The notes below the pieces were generated by a model that was not told the origin of the DNA, did not search any database, and was given only the letters and a program-made list of their open reading frames with translations. The position numbers were made by a program, and so were the translations under genes. 50,403 nucleotides of DNA from an uncultured Eubacteriales bacterium (GTDB taxonomy: Bacteria > Bacillota > Clostridia > Christensenellales > UBA1242), in assembly GCA_900552105.1 (NCBI GenBank), contig URYH01000005.1, positions 1-50,403 on the forward strand. Reading direction: 5' to 3'. Below, piece after piece: positions 23,751 to 32,233 of the stretch. Numbering within the stretch: position 1 is the first letter of the stretch; each line of letters begins with the position of its first letter.

Positions 23751-25515
23751 TTGTTGCTCCTTTTACGGTTGCAATAACAATTCTTTGAATATTGTTATAA
23801 TCTTTTATGATTTTTATGTTTTTGAAGTTTGCACTCAAAAGTTTTTTGACTGCGTTTGCTTGACCTTCTCCAATTTCCAAAACCAACATTCCGTCGTTTT
23901 TTAGGAAGGTTGGGGCATTTTCGGAAATAATCCGATAGAAATCCAGCCCGTCATCTCCTCCGTCAAGACTGATATGTGGGTCATGATTTTTGACTTCTTC
24001 ATCAAGCAGTTGGATTTCCTTTGTTGAAATATATGGAGGGTTCGACACAATAATATCAAACTTTGAATTTTTTTTCAACCCAGAAAACATGTTGCTTTCA
24101 AAAAAAATTACTTTTGCGCCAAGATTTTTGGCGTTTTTTTCAGCAATTTTGAGAGCAGAACGAGAAATGTCGCATGCTTCAACTTTGGATTTTGTGGTTT
24201 TTGCAAGAGTTATTGCAATCGCACCACTTCCAGTGCAAAGGTCCAACACTTTTTTGAAATTGTGAGAATTTATTAGATTGATTGCTTGTTCGCACACAAG
24301 TTCGGTTTCGGGACGAGGCGACAAAACATTTTTGTCAACATAAAACTTCATTCCAAAAAATTCTGTCCAACCAAAAATTTTTGATAGGGGAATATGCTTT
24401 ATGCGAAGTGAAACTGCATCGCGGATTTTTTGAAGTTGAAAACGCGTTATTGTTGGTGTGAGTTTCATCTCTGTTCTGTTTTTGCCAAGCACGGTTGCAA
24501 TGAGCCATTCCGCTTCGCTTGGGGCATCAATGTCGTGAGAAGCGAGAATGTTTTTTGTTTCACACAACACAGAAGACAAGGCGATGTTTTCGTCTTTTCC
24601 GTCAATTTCAATGCGTGTTTTGTCTTTTGTCATTGTGTCCAATTCCTCCCGTGCTCCAAGACAAACTTCGAGTTCGGTTCTTGTTGGTCTGTTTGTGACA
24701 GGAAAGCATAGCACTGCTGCCACAATGCGAGAAACAAGAAGTTTTCGACTCTCGAAAAGTTGTAGAAACTCATAGCACACACTTGTTGCAATAGCAAACA
24801 TTCCAATGTTAAACAAAATCAACAAAAAGAAGTTTGCTTCAAGTCCAATCAATGATACCACAAAAAAGTGTATTGCGAAACAAAAAATCGCAAAGCACAA
24901 AAAATTTGTTGAGAGATTTTGCGATGAAGTTGCGGTTGATTTTGTTGTTGCATTCTTTGTTGCATCAGTGTTTTCAAGATTTTTGCAAGCGTTGATTGCG
25001 CCGTTAAAACGATAGTAGGCGCGAAATGACGGAATGATTTTGAGCATAATCACAAACAAATAGAAAATTGCGACTTTCAGCGCTCCAAGAATTGCATTTC
25101 TTGCGACAGCACTTACGCCCACAATTTCACGGACAATGAGGCTTGGCACAATGTTAAACGCAAATATTCCAGCAAAAGCGACCAAAAATGTGAATAAAAA
25201 CCAAAATATTGAAGCACTTGACACACCGAGTTTTTTTGACACTTTTTCTTCTGCTGGAAGTTTTTGATTTTCAATTTCGCCAAACCTTGCACTTTCTGAC
25301 AAAAAATAAAAGTATTGCACAAAACCAAAAAAGAAAATAATAATCCCCCGCAAAAATGGGATACGCATAAACCGAAATGGATTTTTCTTTGTTTTTGTTG
25401 AGTGAAGTTTGATTTCTCCGGATGCATTGACAAAAGATAACACACGATTATTTTCGTGCATCAACCCAATGCCGGATAGTGCAGGGAATGCGAGAAAAAA
25501 ATTATTTTTTTTCAT
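23713..25515 (-). CDS. prmC: Fusion of a DUF1385 (YqhQ-like) membrane protein with PrmC release-factor methyltransferase
   Basis: A 600-residue two-domain protein. Residues about 1-293 match DUF1385/YqhQ proteins (PALSGIGLMHENN, then MRIPFLRGIIIFFFG) and contain several hydrophobic segments (103-125, 143-160, 205-250). Residues about 310-585 are a complete PrmC: DLCTGSG (425-431, SAM binding), SPRPETE (399-405), and the catalytic NPPY (492-495). PrmC methylates the GGQ glutamine of release factors, and prfA overlaps directly downstream. In many clostridia the two parts are adjacent separate genes, so this looks like a stop-codon loss that tethers PrmC to the membrane. No stop or clear internal start was seen at the junction. 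Confidence 0.88.
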   Translation of the reverse strand: MKKNNFFLAFPALSGIGLMHENNRVLSFVNASGEIKLHSTKTKKNPFRFMRIPFLRGIIIFFFGFVQYFYFLSESARFGEIENQKLPAEEKVSKKLGVSSASIFWFLFTFLVAFAGIFAFNIVPSLIVREIVGVSAVARNAILGALKVAIFYLFVIMLKIIPSFRAYYRFNGAINACKNLENTDATKNATTKSTATSSQNLSTNFLCFAIFCFAIHFFVVSLIGLEANFFLLILFNIGMFAIATSVCYEFLQLFESRKLLVSRIVAAVLCFPVTNRPTRTELEVCLGAREELDTMTKDKTRIEIDGKDENIALSSVLCETKNILASHDIDAPSEAEWLIATVLGKNRTEMKLTPTITRFQLQKIRDAVSLRIKHIPLSKIFGWTEFFGMKFYVDKNVLSPRPETELVCEQAINLINSHNFKKVLDLCTGSGAIAITLAKTTKSKVEACDISRSALKIAEKNAKNLGAKVIFFESNMFSGLKKNSKFDIIVSNPPYISTKEIQLLDEEVKNHDPHISLDGGDDGLDFYRIISENAPTFLKNDGMLVLEIGEGQANAVKKLLSANFKNIKIIKDYNNIQRIVIATVKGATNAGKNQKDKTKV

Positions 25516-25562
25516 ATTTTTATTGTTTCAAAAAATATCATTTCTAAACATAATAACAAAAC

Positions 25563-25592
25563 TTATCAAAAATAAATGTGCAATCATATATT
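25563..25592 (+). promoter_or_regulatory. Candidate leaderless promoter of murC
   Basis: TTATCA (25563-25568), 18-nt spacer, TATATT (25587-25592). The -10 box ends 5 nt before the murC ATG, which would place the transcript start on or next to the start codon. No Shine-Dalgarno is present. Confidence 0.45.
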
Positions 25593-25597
25593 GCAAT

Positions 25598-26932
25598 ATG
25601 GATATAAGACGTAAAGTTTTTTTTGTTGGAATTGGCGGAATAAGCATGAGTGGGCTTGCATTATATCTAAATAAAAACGGGTTTGATGTGAGTGGGTCGG
25701 ATATAACTGAAAATGAACAAACCAAAATGCTCAAAAGTCACGGCATCAAAGTGTTTTTGGGTCATAAAAAAAATCATATCCAAGACGCCGAACTGGTTGT
25801 TTTTAACAGCGCAATAAATGAAGGCAATCCCGAACTTGTTCACGCAAAAGAGTTGGGGCTGACAATCATTTCTCGCAGTGAACTCTTGAAATTTGTTTCT
25901 CGCGAACATGAACACGTGATTGCAATTTCTGGAACGCACGGAAAGACAACAACAACTGCCATGGTTGGCGAGATATTTTGTCTTGCGGGGCACAAACCCA
26001 CAATTCATATCGGTGGTGTAAGCAAAAATCTTGGAACAAGTTTTCTGGTTGGCGAAAAACAATATTTCATCACAGAGGCATGCGAATATAAAGATAACTT
26101 TTTGACCATTTCGCCCGAAGTTGGTGTTGTGCTGAACATTGATGATGACCATTTGGACTATTTCAAAACGACAACCAACTTGCGACACAGTTTTGAAAAA
26201 TTTGCGTCAAAAAGTGAGTTTTGCATCGTTTTTGAAGGTTTTTTGCCAAAAAATGCACAAAATTCGCAAAATATCTATCAGATTGGCGAGCGTTCAAAAT
26301 ATTGTTGGGCTGAAAATATTGAACTTGAAGCGGACAACAAATACACTTTTGACGCAATCTTTTGCGGAGAGTTTGTTGGTAGAATACATCTGGGAGTTTA
26401 TCACAAACATAATGTCACAAATGCACTTTTTGCGGTGGCAGTGGCAAAATACTATGGTGTGCCAAACAAAATAATTGTGAGTGCGCTCGAAAATTTTGCA
26501 GGCGTGAAACGAAGATTTGAAGAAGTTGGACGAAAGCAAGGTGTTGAAGTTGTGATTGATTACGCTCATCATCCAAAAGAGATTTCGTCAACTCTCGTTG
26601 GTGCAAAAAACATAACCAAAGGAAAATTGTTTGTTGTTTTTCAACCTCACACATATTCAAGAACAAAAAAACTATTTGAAGAATTTGTTCCATGTTTTGA
26701 CCTGGCAGACAAATTGTATTTGTTCAAGACCTATCCCGCTCGGGAAAAATATGACAAAGATTTTAATGCACGGACACTGGCAAAAGAGATTTCAAAACAT
26801 AAAAAATGCTTATATTTTTCAAGTTTTGAAAAAATGAAAAAATCAATTCAAAAAGAAGTGGGGGAAGGAGATACACTTTTGGTGCTTGGTGCGGGAGATG
26901 TTGACCATTTTGCAAAATACTTTCTTGAATAA
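25598..26932 (+). CDS. murC: UDP-N-acetylmuramate--L-alanine ligase
   Basis: First amino acid ligase of peptidoglycan synthesis: adds L-Ala to UDP-MurNAc in the cytoplasm with ATP. The 444-residue protein has the N-terminal UDP-binding GIGGISMSGLA (11-21), the Mur ligase P-loop GTHGKTTTT (112-120), the DDDHLDYF motif, and the C-terminal YAHHPKEI and QPHTYSRTKKL segments. The frame is open far upstream to 25409, but that part overlaps the divergent fusion gene. MDIRRKVFFVGIGG is the family start. There is no Shine-Dalgarno, and the promoter geometry suggests a leaderless mRNA. An R1 copy follows the stop. Confidence 0.96.
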   Translation: MDIRRKVFFVGIGGISMSGLALYLNKNGFDVSGSDITENEQTKMLKSHGIKVFLGHKKNHIQDAELVVFNSAINEGNPELVHAKELGLTIISRSELLKFVSREHEHVIAISGTHGKTTTTAMVGEIFCLAGHKPTIHIGGVSKNLGTSFLVGEKQYFITEACEYKDNFLTISPEVGVVLNIDDDHLDYFKTTTNLRHSFEKFASKSEFCIVFEGFLPKNAQNSQNIYQIGERSKYCWAENIELEADNKYTFDAIFCGEFVGRIHLGVYHKHNVTNALFAVAVAKYYGVPNKIIVSALENFAGVKRRFEEVGRKQGVEVVIDYAHHPKEISSTLVGAKNITKGKLFVVFQPHTYSRTKKLFEEFVPCFDLADKLYLFKTYPAREKYDKDFNARTLAKEISKHKKCLYFSSFEKMKKSIQKEVGEGDTLLVLGAGDVDHFAKYFLE

Positions 26933-26938
26933 AAAAAT

Positions 26939-27241
26939 GGTGTTCTTTTTCGAGATGCGAAAAAGAACCAAAAAGCGTGGGTTGCGATTCCCTCCACACC
27001 ACCCGAAACGCCCCTTGGCGAAGCAGGGCGTGGGGTCAACTCAGACTACGAAAAAAAGAGTTTTGCTCAAATTGGGAGCAAAACTTTTTCTTTTTTTCTT
27101 GTCCTCGTGAAGCATAAACGCAAAACAATGTCAAGTGCAAGTGAATTTGAGAACGCTTGCTCTCAAACACTTGACATTGTTTTGTTGTTTATGCAATTTG
27201 GCTAATAAGAAGAGTTAAGGCAAAGAATGCCTCAACTCTTG
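26939..27241 (+). repeat. Modular repeat family R1, copy 3
   Basis: Same module order as copy 2, but with divergent, compensated stems: GTTCTTTTTCG/CGAAAAAGAAC, terminator hairpin TTTTGCTC/GAGCAAAA, and the 83-nt hairpin at 27112-27194 with outer arms GCATAAAC/GTTTATGC and a 17-bp second stem CAAAACAATGTCAAGTG/CACTTGACATTGTTTTG. It starts a few bases after murC. Confidence 0.9.
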
Positions 27242-27389
27242 GTTAAAATTGGGATATTGATAAAGCAAAAAGTGTTAAACAATTTTAATATATCTATTTT
27301 GTCTATGAGATTTTTTTAGCGGGCAAATTGTCTTAACGCTTGAATTTTAAGAGTTAAAGATAAGAGTAAAACCTTTTTATTGTTTTATC

Positions 27390-27419
27390 TTGATTTTTAT
27401 TTTATAAAAGTGTTAAACT
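27390..27419 (+). promoter_or_regulatory. Candidate leaderless promoter with repeated AAAAGTGTTAAAC box
   Basis: TTGATT (27390-27395), 18-nt spacer, TAAACT (27414-27419), 6 nt before the ATG. The sequence AAAAGTGTTAAAC covering the -10 (27406-27418) occurs again at 27268-27280, so it may be a protein site. Confidence 0.45.
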
Positions 27420-27425
27420 ATTCAT

Positions 27426-28988
27426 ATGAAAACAAAAGTTAAAACAAAAAGTCAAAAAACAAAAATATTTGCACTCTTGCTTGTTTTGCTACTCAGTGTT
27501 TGTTGCATGCTTTTTGCAGGCTGTGCGATTGTTGACCCTGACGATTGGGACGAGAACGAGGGTGGCTCAGGCGGAAGTGGTGGCTCTGGCGGAAGCGGGG
27601 GCTCCGGCAATCAATCGGCGCAATTTGTTCCAAACAAATTCAAACTTGGATATCGTGGGACAGGCACTGACAATGAAGCAAAAAATAATATTGCGGACCT
27701 TTCAAAAGAACTTGTTGAAGATTTTGCATCGACTTATGGTGCAGGCAAAGGTTTTGGCGAAAATCAAAACGTCTATTATTATGACTCAATAAGATATCAA
27801 GCATACGATAGAGAGATTGACGACGGCGAAGGTGGTGTCGTCATTCAAGTGTGGGCGAGAAATAGTTTGAGATGGAGTTGGTCATTTGAAAATGCAAATA
27901 AGCCACCAATAATAAAGGGTGCCGCAAATGGCATGGATAAGGTTGCATATGCTGGTCGTAGTGGTGCAGAGTCAATTTATAATGATAACTTTGAAACTTA
28001 TTTAGAAATATATTCAAAACTATATTCACAATCAATGGAAGTTGTTTTGTATGAAATTTTGCTTGGAAGGACTGATTTCCAAAACATGATTGTTGTTGGC
28101 GATGCGTTTGATGCTCAGGGTTATCCGCAAATTTCATATCGTGGGCAAAGTGTTGCCATCACGGATGGAAAACCAAACTTTGACGCAATTTTGAGTGATT
28201 TGCAAGCAGAATACTTTGACAAAATAACATACTTTGGATTTTCTGTCACTGACGGGGCAAAAATCAAAAATTATATAATCAACCATGTTATTGGTTCAAA
28301 AGCTCTTTCTGACAAGGATGTAAATGACCAACTAAACAGCAATAGAAACTATCGTGCCTATGTTGAACAACTTGTTGACGGAAAAATCAATTCAGAGACA
28401 AAATATTATTGGTATTCACGAACTGCTTTCAAGGATTCAAGACTTGCAATAAGTTCGACCGGAGATTATTTTCAACTTGTTCCAAAGGCGGAATATCAGT
28501 CGCTTGTTTTGATGGCGGAAGAAGCGGATGAATTTTCTTTCTGCTGGATTGCGTTCCAAAGTGCAAGAGATCTCAAAATCAACATGTATTATCGATACTT
28601 TGATGGACAAACCATTCGCACAACCACACCAAAAACCATTGAGGTTAAGGGTGGGGCGTATGACATGATTGACAATGATTCAAGTGATATGGATTTTGGC
28701 GTTGACAACGGATACTTTGCGATTGATGTTTTTGACAACAATAATTTTGTTGCTGCTCCAACGGCAAGAACAAACAATCCTGACACAAATATATATAACC
28801 CAATTGCTTCAAAAAACGGATTTGGTTGTGTGTCAGTTTTTAATGAAAACAATGTGAACACTTCGTTTCTTGAAATTGTGCTTGATGTTGAAAAGAATGC
28901 AAATGATCCAATTGGGACCGACTATTCATTCCAAGTTGCATTGTTTAGTTTGATATTCAAATCTGACCTTGATGCATTAGGAATTTGA
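27426..28988 (+). CDS. Predicted lipoprotein of unknown function
   Basis: A 520-residue protein with a lysine-rich start, a hydrophobic core (about 15-33) and the lipobox LFAGC, so a lipid anchor on the outer face of the membrane is expected. After the Cys comes an acidic stretch and a flexible linker of GGS repeats (about 46-62). The mature domain is rich in aromatic residues and Asn and shows no motif recognised here. The ATG has no Shine-Dalgarno and lies 6 nt behind a -10-like box. An R1 copy begins at the stop. It may be a lineage-specific surface protein. Confidence 0.7.
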   Translation: MKTKVKTKSQKTKIFALLLVLLLSVCCMLFAGCAIVDPDDWDENEGGSGGSGGSGGSGGSGNQSAQFVPNKFKLGYRGTGTDNEAKNNIADLSKELVEDFASTYGAGKGFGENQNVYYYDSIRYQAYDREIDDGEGGVVIQVWARNSLRWSWSFENANKPPIIKGAANGMDKVAYAGRSGAESIYNDNFETYLEIYSKLYSQSMEVVLYEILLGRTDFQNMIVVGDAFDAQGYPQISYRGQSVAITDGKPNFDAILSDLQAEYFDKITYFGFSVTDGAKIKNYIINHVIGSKALSDKDVNDQLNSNRNYRAYVEQLVDGKINSETKYYWYSRTAFKDSRLAISSTGDYFQLVPKAEYQSLVLMAEEADEFSFCWIAFQSARDLKINMYYRYFDGQTIRTTTPKTIEVKGGAYDMIDNDSSDMDFGVDNGYFAIDVFDNNNFVAAPTARTNNPDTNIYNPIASKNGFGCVSVFNENNVNTSFLEIVLDVEKNANDPIGTDYSFQVALFSLIFKSDLDALGI

Positions 28989-29347
28989 TGTTCTTTTTTG
29001 GAGTCAAAAAAGAACGAAAAAACCTTTGGGGCAACGCAAGCCCCAAACCCCGGCGCCCTTGGCGGAGCGGGGCAAGAGGTCAACTCGGACTGCGAATAAA
29101 AAGAGGATTTGTCAAATTTGGGACAAATCCTTTTTCTTTTTATTCTTGTCCTCGCGTAATTTCGCCCAGCCGACCAGCAACGCCTCGACCATTGGGGAGA
29201 AATCTTGTTAAAACCTTTTTTGCATAAACACAAAACAGTGTCAAGTGTGAAATGAATTTGAGAACGCTGTTCTCAAACACTTGACAGAGTTTTGTTGTTT
29301 ATGCAGTTTGGCTCACAAGAAGAGTTAAGGCAAAAAATGCTTAACTC
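28987..29347 (+). repeat. Modular repeat family R1, copy 4 with an internal insertion
   Basis: Modules as in copy 2, with the terminator hairpin stem GATTTGTC/GACAAATC and the 83-nt hairpin at 29222-29304. About 70 nt of unrelated sequence (29148-29220) is inserted between the terminator module and the nested hairpin, showing that modules can be separated. Confidence 0.85.
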
Positions 29348-29387
29348 TTGAATAAAACGTTATTTTACAAATTTAACAAATCATTTT

Positions 29388-29466
29388 ATGTCATTTCGCG
29401 GCGGAGCTTGGCGGAGCGAGAAATCCAGAACCGTGCAGCATAAGAACAACTGCGCTCATAAAACCT
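29388..29466. repeat. R3 element, copy 2
   Basis: Shares ATGTCATT, GCGGAGC...GCGAGAAATCC and CCGTGCAGCATAA with the copy at 19090. It follows R1 copy 4 by about 40 nt, as copy 1 follows R1 copy 2. The stretch to 29590 holds no supportable gene. Confidence 0.6.
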
Positions 29467-29592
29467 TGTGTCTAGGCAATGATATAAGAAAAACACTTGA
29501 GTTCTGCACATGGAGCGGGCGGTCGCGAAGGGGATTCTTCACTAAAGCGGCTTGCTATTTAATTTGCGATGATATATTTGTGAGAGAAATAA

Positions 29593-29616
29593 AAAAGATG
29601 TCTTGCGACATCTTTT
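29593..29616 (-). terminator. Terminator of rpmE
   Basis: AAAAGATGTC, TTGC loop, GACATCTTTT, with a T-run on the minus strand, directly after the rpmE stop. Confidence 0.85.
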
Positions 29617-29620
29617 GTTT

Positions 29621-29824
29621 TTACATATTGTGTTTTGCTTTGAATTTTTCAATTCTTCCTGTTGTGTCAACAACTTTTTGTTTGCCTGAGAAAAATGGAT
29701 GGCATTTGTCACAAATGTCAATTTTCATAACTTTATCTTTGTATGTTGATCTTGTTGTGAATGTGTTTCCGCAAGCGCAAACAACTTCTGTCTCATGGTA
29801 GTTTGGATGAATTTCTTGTTTCAT
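29621..29824 (-). CDS. rpmE: 50S ribosomal protein L31
   Basis: Small protein of the large ribosomal subunit, at the central protuberance. The 67-residue sequence MKQEIHPNYHETEVVCACG carries the first Cys pair and CDKCHPFFSGKQK the second, the zinc-binding (C+) form of L31. The C-terminus VDTTGRIEKFKAKH is typical. The ATG follows GAGGTGAG. In clostridia rpmE is often beside DUF1385-prmC-prfA; here it is 4 kb away and separated by murC and a lipoprotein. Confidence 0.97.
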   Translation of the reverse strand: MKQEIHPNYHETEVVCACGNTFTTRSTYKDKVMKIDICDKCHPFFSGKQKVVDTTGRIEKFKAKHNM

Positions 29825-30015
29825 GTCTCACCTCGCTAATTATTTTGCTCGTTTATGTTAGCACACAAAACCATATTAGTCAACATTTTATTAAATTTAA
29901 TTGAATATTTTTTGTTTTGAGGTTTAATTTTGCTTAAATGGCTTAAATTTGTTTGCCAAATGCATTTATTTTGTTTTAAAATAAAAACAGCTTGAAAAAA
30001 GGAAGGTATTTCAAC

Positions 30016-30285
30016 TTGAAAATTTCAGACGTAAGAATCAGAATCGTAAAAAAAGATGACAACAAACTTAAAGCAGTTGCATCAATCACAATTGATGAAT
30101 GCTTTGTTGTTCACGACATCAAGGTTATTGAAGGCAGAGAAGGATTGTTTATTTCAATGCCATCAAGAAAAACACCAGACGGGGAATACAAAGACATTGT
30201 TCACCCAATCAACACTGAAACACGTGAACAAATCCGTGATGCAATTCTTGCTGCATACGAAAAAGCTGACAAAGAAGAAGAATAG
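30016..30285 (+). CDS. spoVG: SpoVG family RNA-binding regulator
   Basis: SpoVG proteins are small nucleic-acid-binding regulators, first known from asymmetric septation and cortex formation in Bacillus sporulation and also present in non-sporulating bacteria. The 89-residue product starts MKISDVRIRIVKKD, the family start, and includes FISMPSRKTPDGEYKDIVHPI, the most conserved block (given in part as SMPSRKTPDG). The start codon is TTG at 30016, 9 nt behind GGAAGG; the in-frame TTG at 29992 would overlap that binding site. A terminator follows at 30331. Confidence 0.95.
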   Translation: MKISDVRIRIVKKDDNKLKAVASITIDECFVVHDIKVIEGREGLFISMPSRKTPDGEYKDIVHPINTETREQIRDAILAAYEKADKEEE

Positions 30286-30330
30286 TCTTTTTGTTGCGAC
30301 TTAATATTTTGGACATTTTAACAACTTGGG

Positions 30331-30370
30331 AAGAGCGTTAAAGTTTTTTATACGCTCTTTTATTTTTTTT
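30331..30370 (+). terminator. Terminator of spoVG
   Basis: AAGAGCGT pairs with ACGCTCTT, followed by a T-rich tail (TTATTTTTTTT). Confidence 0.85.
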
Positions 30371-30384
30371 GAAAAAAAGATTGC

Positions 30385-30413
30385 TTTACAATTTTTGTAA
30401 GGTGTTATATAAT
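30385..30413 (+). promoter_or_regulatory. Promoter of the 30430 gene
   Basis: TTTACA (30385-30390), 17-nt spacer, TATAAT (30408-30413). Confidence 0.85.
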
Positions 30414-30429
30414 TACCCAAAGGAACAAA

Positions 30430-31707
30430 ATGAGCGAAGAAAAAGAAATAAAAACTGAAAATGTAAAACCCGAAGAAAAGAAGCAAGAGTTTTTGTTTTC
30501 GGAAGCGGAATATAAAAAATTCGAGAATAGACGTCTTGAATATTCTAATGCGCTCATCGGAACATTTGATGAAAAGGGCGAATACAGGATAACCTCTGAA
30601 ATTCTCAAAGAGTTTGTGTCGATTCCAAAAGTTATTCGTGAGATTCGTGAAAATCGATACTATGCCATTTCATCATCGCAACAGGCGTCATACAACATCA
30701 AGTTTTCTGTTGTGGTTGGCGATGTGAACGATGAAAAAAAATATGCAACACTTTGTCTTTTGGAAGACGTTGTAAATCCAAACATGGGAACATATTCTTT
30801 GAAATCAACACCAATTGCGACATATCGAGATGATAATGACGGATATTTCATTATAAAGATGAAAAAAGCATTTAATCTCAAAGCCATTGATGAGCAAGTT
30901 GATGGTGGTTTGTTTGATGAAAGAAAATATCCAAACTTTTACGCCACAAAAACAAAAAAACTCAAACTTAAAGGTCAACTTGATTCTGTTGGTGATGAAC
31001 TTGATGAAGCTTATGTTGTTGAAATGATTAAGGAACTCAAAAGAATGGGGCCTTATGGCGAATGGGTTATCAAAAACCTTGTTCGTCAACAGAAAATGAT
31101 GGGGGATAAATTTCCAAAGAAAGGCGACAAAAACTATTTCAAAGTTTACGCAAAACTTTTGGATCAAGCAATCATGAATGCAAAAGGTTTTCCAATGACC
31201 CCTGAACAAGTTGCAGCCATCAATCGCATTCAACAAATGAGAATGGATAGACTCAAAACCGCAACGACCGAAATTGTTCTTGTCCCACCAAAAATGGTTA
31301 AAAAAGCAGCGAAGCCCGCCGATAAATCTTCTGGTGGCGGTGGCAAAAAAGGTGGCGGGAAAAAGAAAGGTGGCAAAGATGGTGGAGGCGACAAGCCAAA
31401 AGCCAAAAAAGATGAGAAAAAGAAACCGCTTAAAATTTTTATTCCTCAAAAAGATGTGCCAGCGCAAAAAATGACTGATGAAAGACCTGTTGAAAAACCA
31501 GATATGGACAAAATCTTGGAAAAATTTTATGACATTGGCGAGCAGGCGCAGGAAGATAAAATTAATTCAGTAAACAAAAATGTGAAACAAGTTCTTGCGG
31601 AAGAAAAAATTTATGATTCGAATGAGGGTTCAAGTGTTGTTGATATGTCGGAAGTTGTTAATGTGAATATCAAATCAAAAAAAATAGACGATGGACGCTC
31701 ATTATAA
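30430..31707 (+). CDS. Hypothetical cytoplasmic protein with Gly/Lys-rich linker
   Basis: A 425-residue protein that I do not recognise. It has an acidic/lysine-rich start, a folded-looking region (about 35-285) with mixed helices and strands, then a low-complexity linker rich in Gly and Lys (about 298-335, with KKGGGKKKGGKDGGG), and an acidic, helical C-terminal tail. No signal peptide or membrane segment. The basic linker could bind nucleic acid or be a flexible tether between two interaction modules. It has its own strong promoter, AAAGGAA binding site and terminator, so it is a deliberate single-gene unit. Confidence 0.75.
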   Translation: MSEEKEIKTENVKPEEKKQEFLFSEAEYKKFENRRLEYSNALIGTFDEKGEYRITSEILKEFVSIPKVIREIRENRYYAISSSQQASYNIKFSVVVGDVNDEKKYATLCLLEDVVNPNMGTYSLKSTPIATYRDDNDGYFIIKMKKAFNLKAIDEQVDGGLFDERKYPNFYATKTKKLKLKGQLDSVGDELDEAYVVEMIKELKRMGPYGEWVIKNLVRQQKMMGDKFPKKGDKNYFKVYAKLLDQAIMNAKGFPMTPEQVAAINRIQQMRMDRLKTATTEIVLVPPKMVKKAAKPADKSSGGGGKKGGGKKKGGKDGGGDKPKAKKDEKKKPLKIFIPQKDVPAQKMTDERPVEKPDMDKILEKFYDIGEQAQEDKINSVNKNVKQVLAEEKIYDSNEGSSVVDMSEVVNVNIKSKKIDDGRSL

Positions 31708-31710
31708 AAT

Positions 31711-31743
31711 AAAGAACACCAAGATTTTGGTGTTCTTTGTTGT
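31711..31743 (+). terminator. Terminator after the 30430 gene, shared with the convergent gene
   Basis: AAAGAACACCAA (31711-31722), GATT loop, TTGGTGTTCTTT (31727-31738). The A-run and T-run let it work in both directions. Confidence 0.85.
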
Positions 31744-31750
31744 TTTGATG

Positions 31751-32083
31751 TTATCTTTGCATATCTTCTTTGAGTTTCCCGAAGCGTTTTTCACATTCAA
31801 CAATCGCTGCTGGGATTTCTTGACGAAGTGCTTCAGAATTTAATGTTTGAAATTTTTTCAAATCAATTGAAAAGCATCCCCAGTTGTAGTATTTCAAGAA
31901 GACGCGATATTGGTTTGAGAGCTTTGCCAAAGCACGAGCGTTTTTTGAACCGTTTGCTTTAAAATCTTCTCTAACTTGTGCGTTTATATGATTTGTGCAG
32001 ATATCAATTGCATCAACTGCAACTTCAACATCTTCATCTTCTCTTTCTTTTTTCATAATTATTGATTTAAGTGTGTATTCCAT
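31751..32083 (-). CDS. Hypothetical small protein
   Basis: The frame is open to 32365, but GGGAGGAAAGT directly before the ATG at 32083 fixes a 110-residue product (start MEYTLKSIIMKKERED). It is helical and rich in charged residues, with HINAQVREDFKANGSKNARA and YYNWGCFSID in the middle. It resembles the small clostridial hypothetical proteins that regulate nothing known, and no function is assigned. Divergent from the flippase gene; the 150 nt between them hold a weak promoter pair only. Confidence 0.6.
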   Translation of the reverse strand: MEYTLKSIIMKKEREDEDVEVAVDAIDICTNHINAQVREDFKANGSKNARALAKLSNQYRVFLKYYNWGCFSIDLKKFQTLNSEALRQEIPAAIVECEKRFGKLKEDMQR

Positions 32084-32233
32084 ACTTTCCTCCCATACTT
32101 GGTTAAAGTTTAACACAAAAGATTTTGTTTGTCTATACCTATTTCCAAAAATTTTCAACAAATTTGTCGCTTGCAACCTTAAAGAGTGTTGTCGCGGGTG
32201 TATAAATTTGCCCACTGCCCACAAAATAATGTT

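Noticed and set aside
25409..25597. Upstream extension of murC
   Set aside because: It overlaps the start of the divergent fusion gene, and the family start MDIRRKVFFVGIGG is at 25598.
28985..29233. Short frames inside the R1 and R3 repeats as genes
   Set aside because: They follow repeat structure, lack binding sites and show no protein-like pattern.
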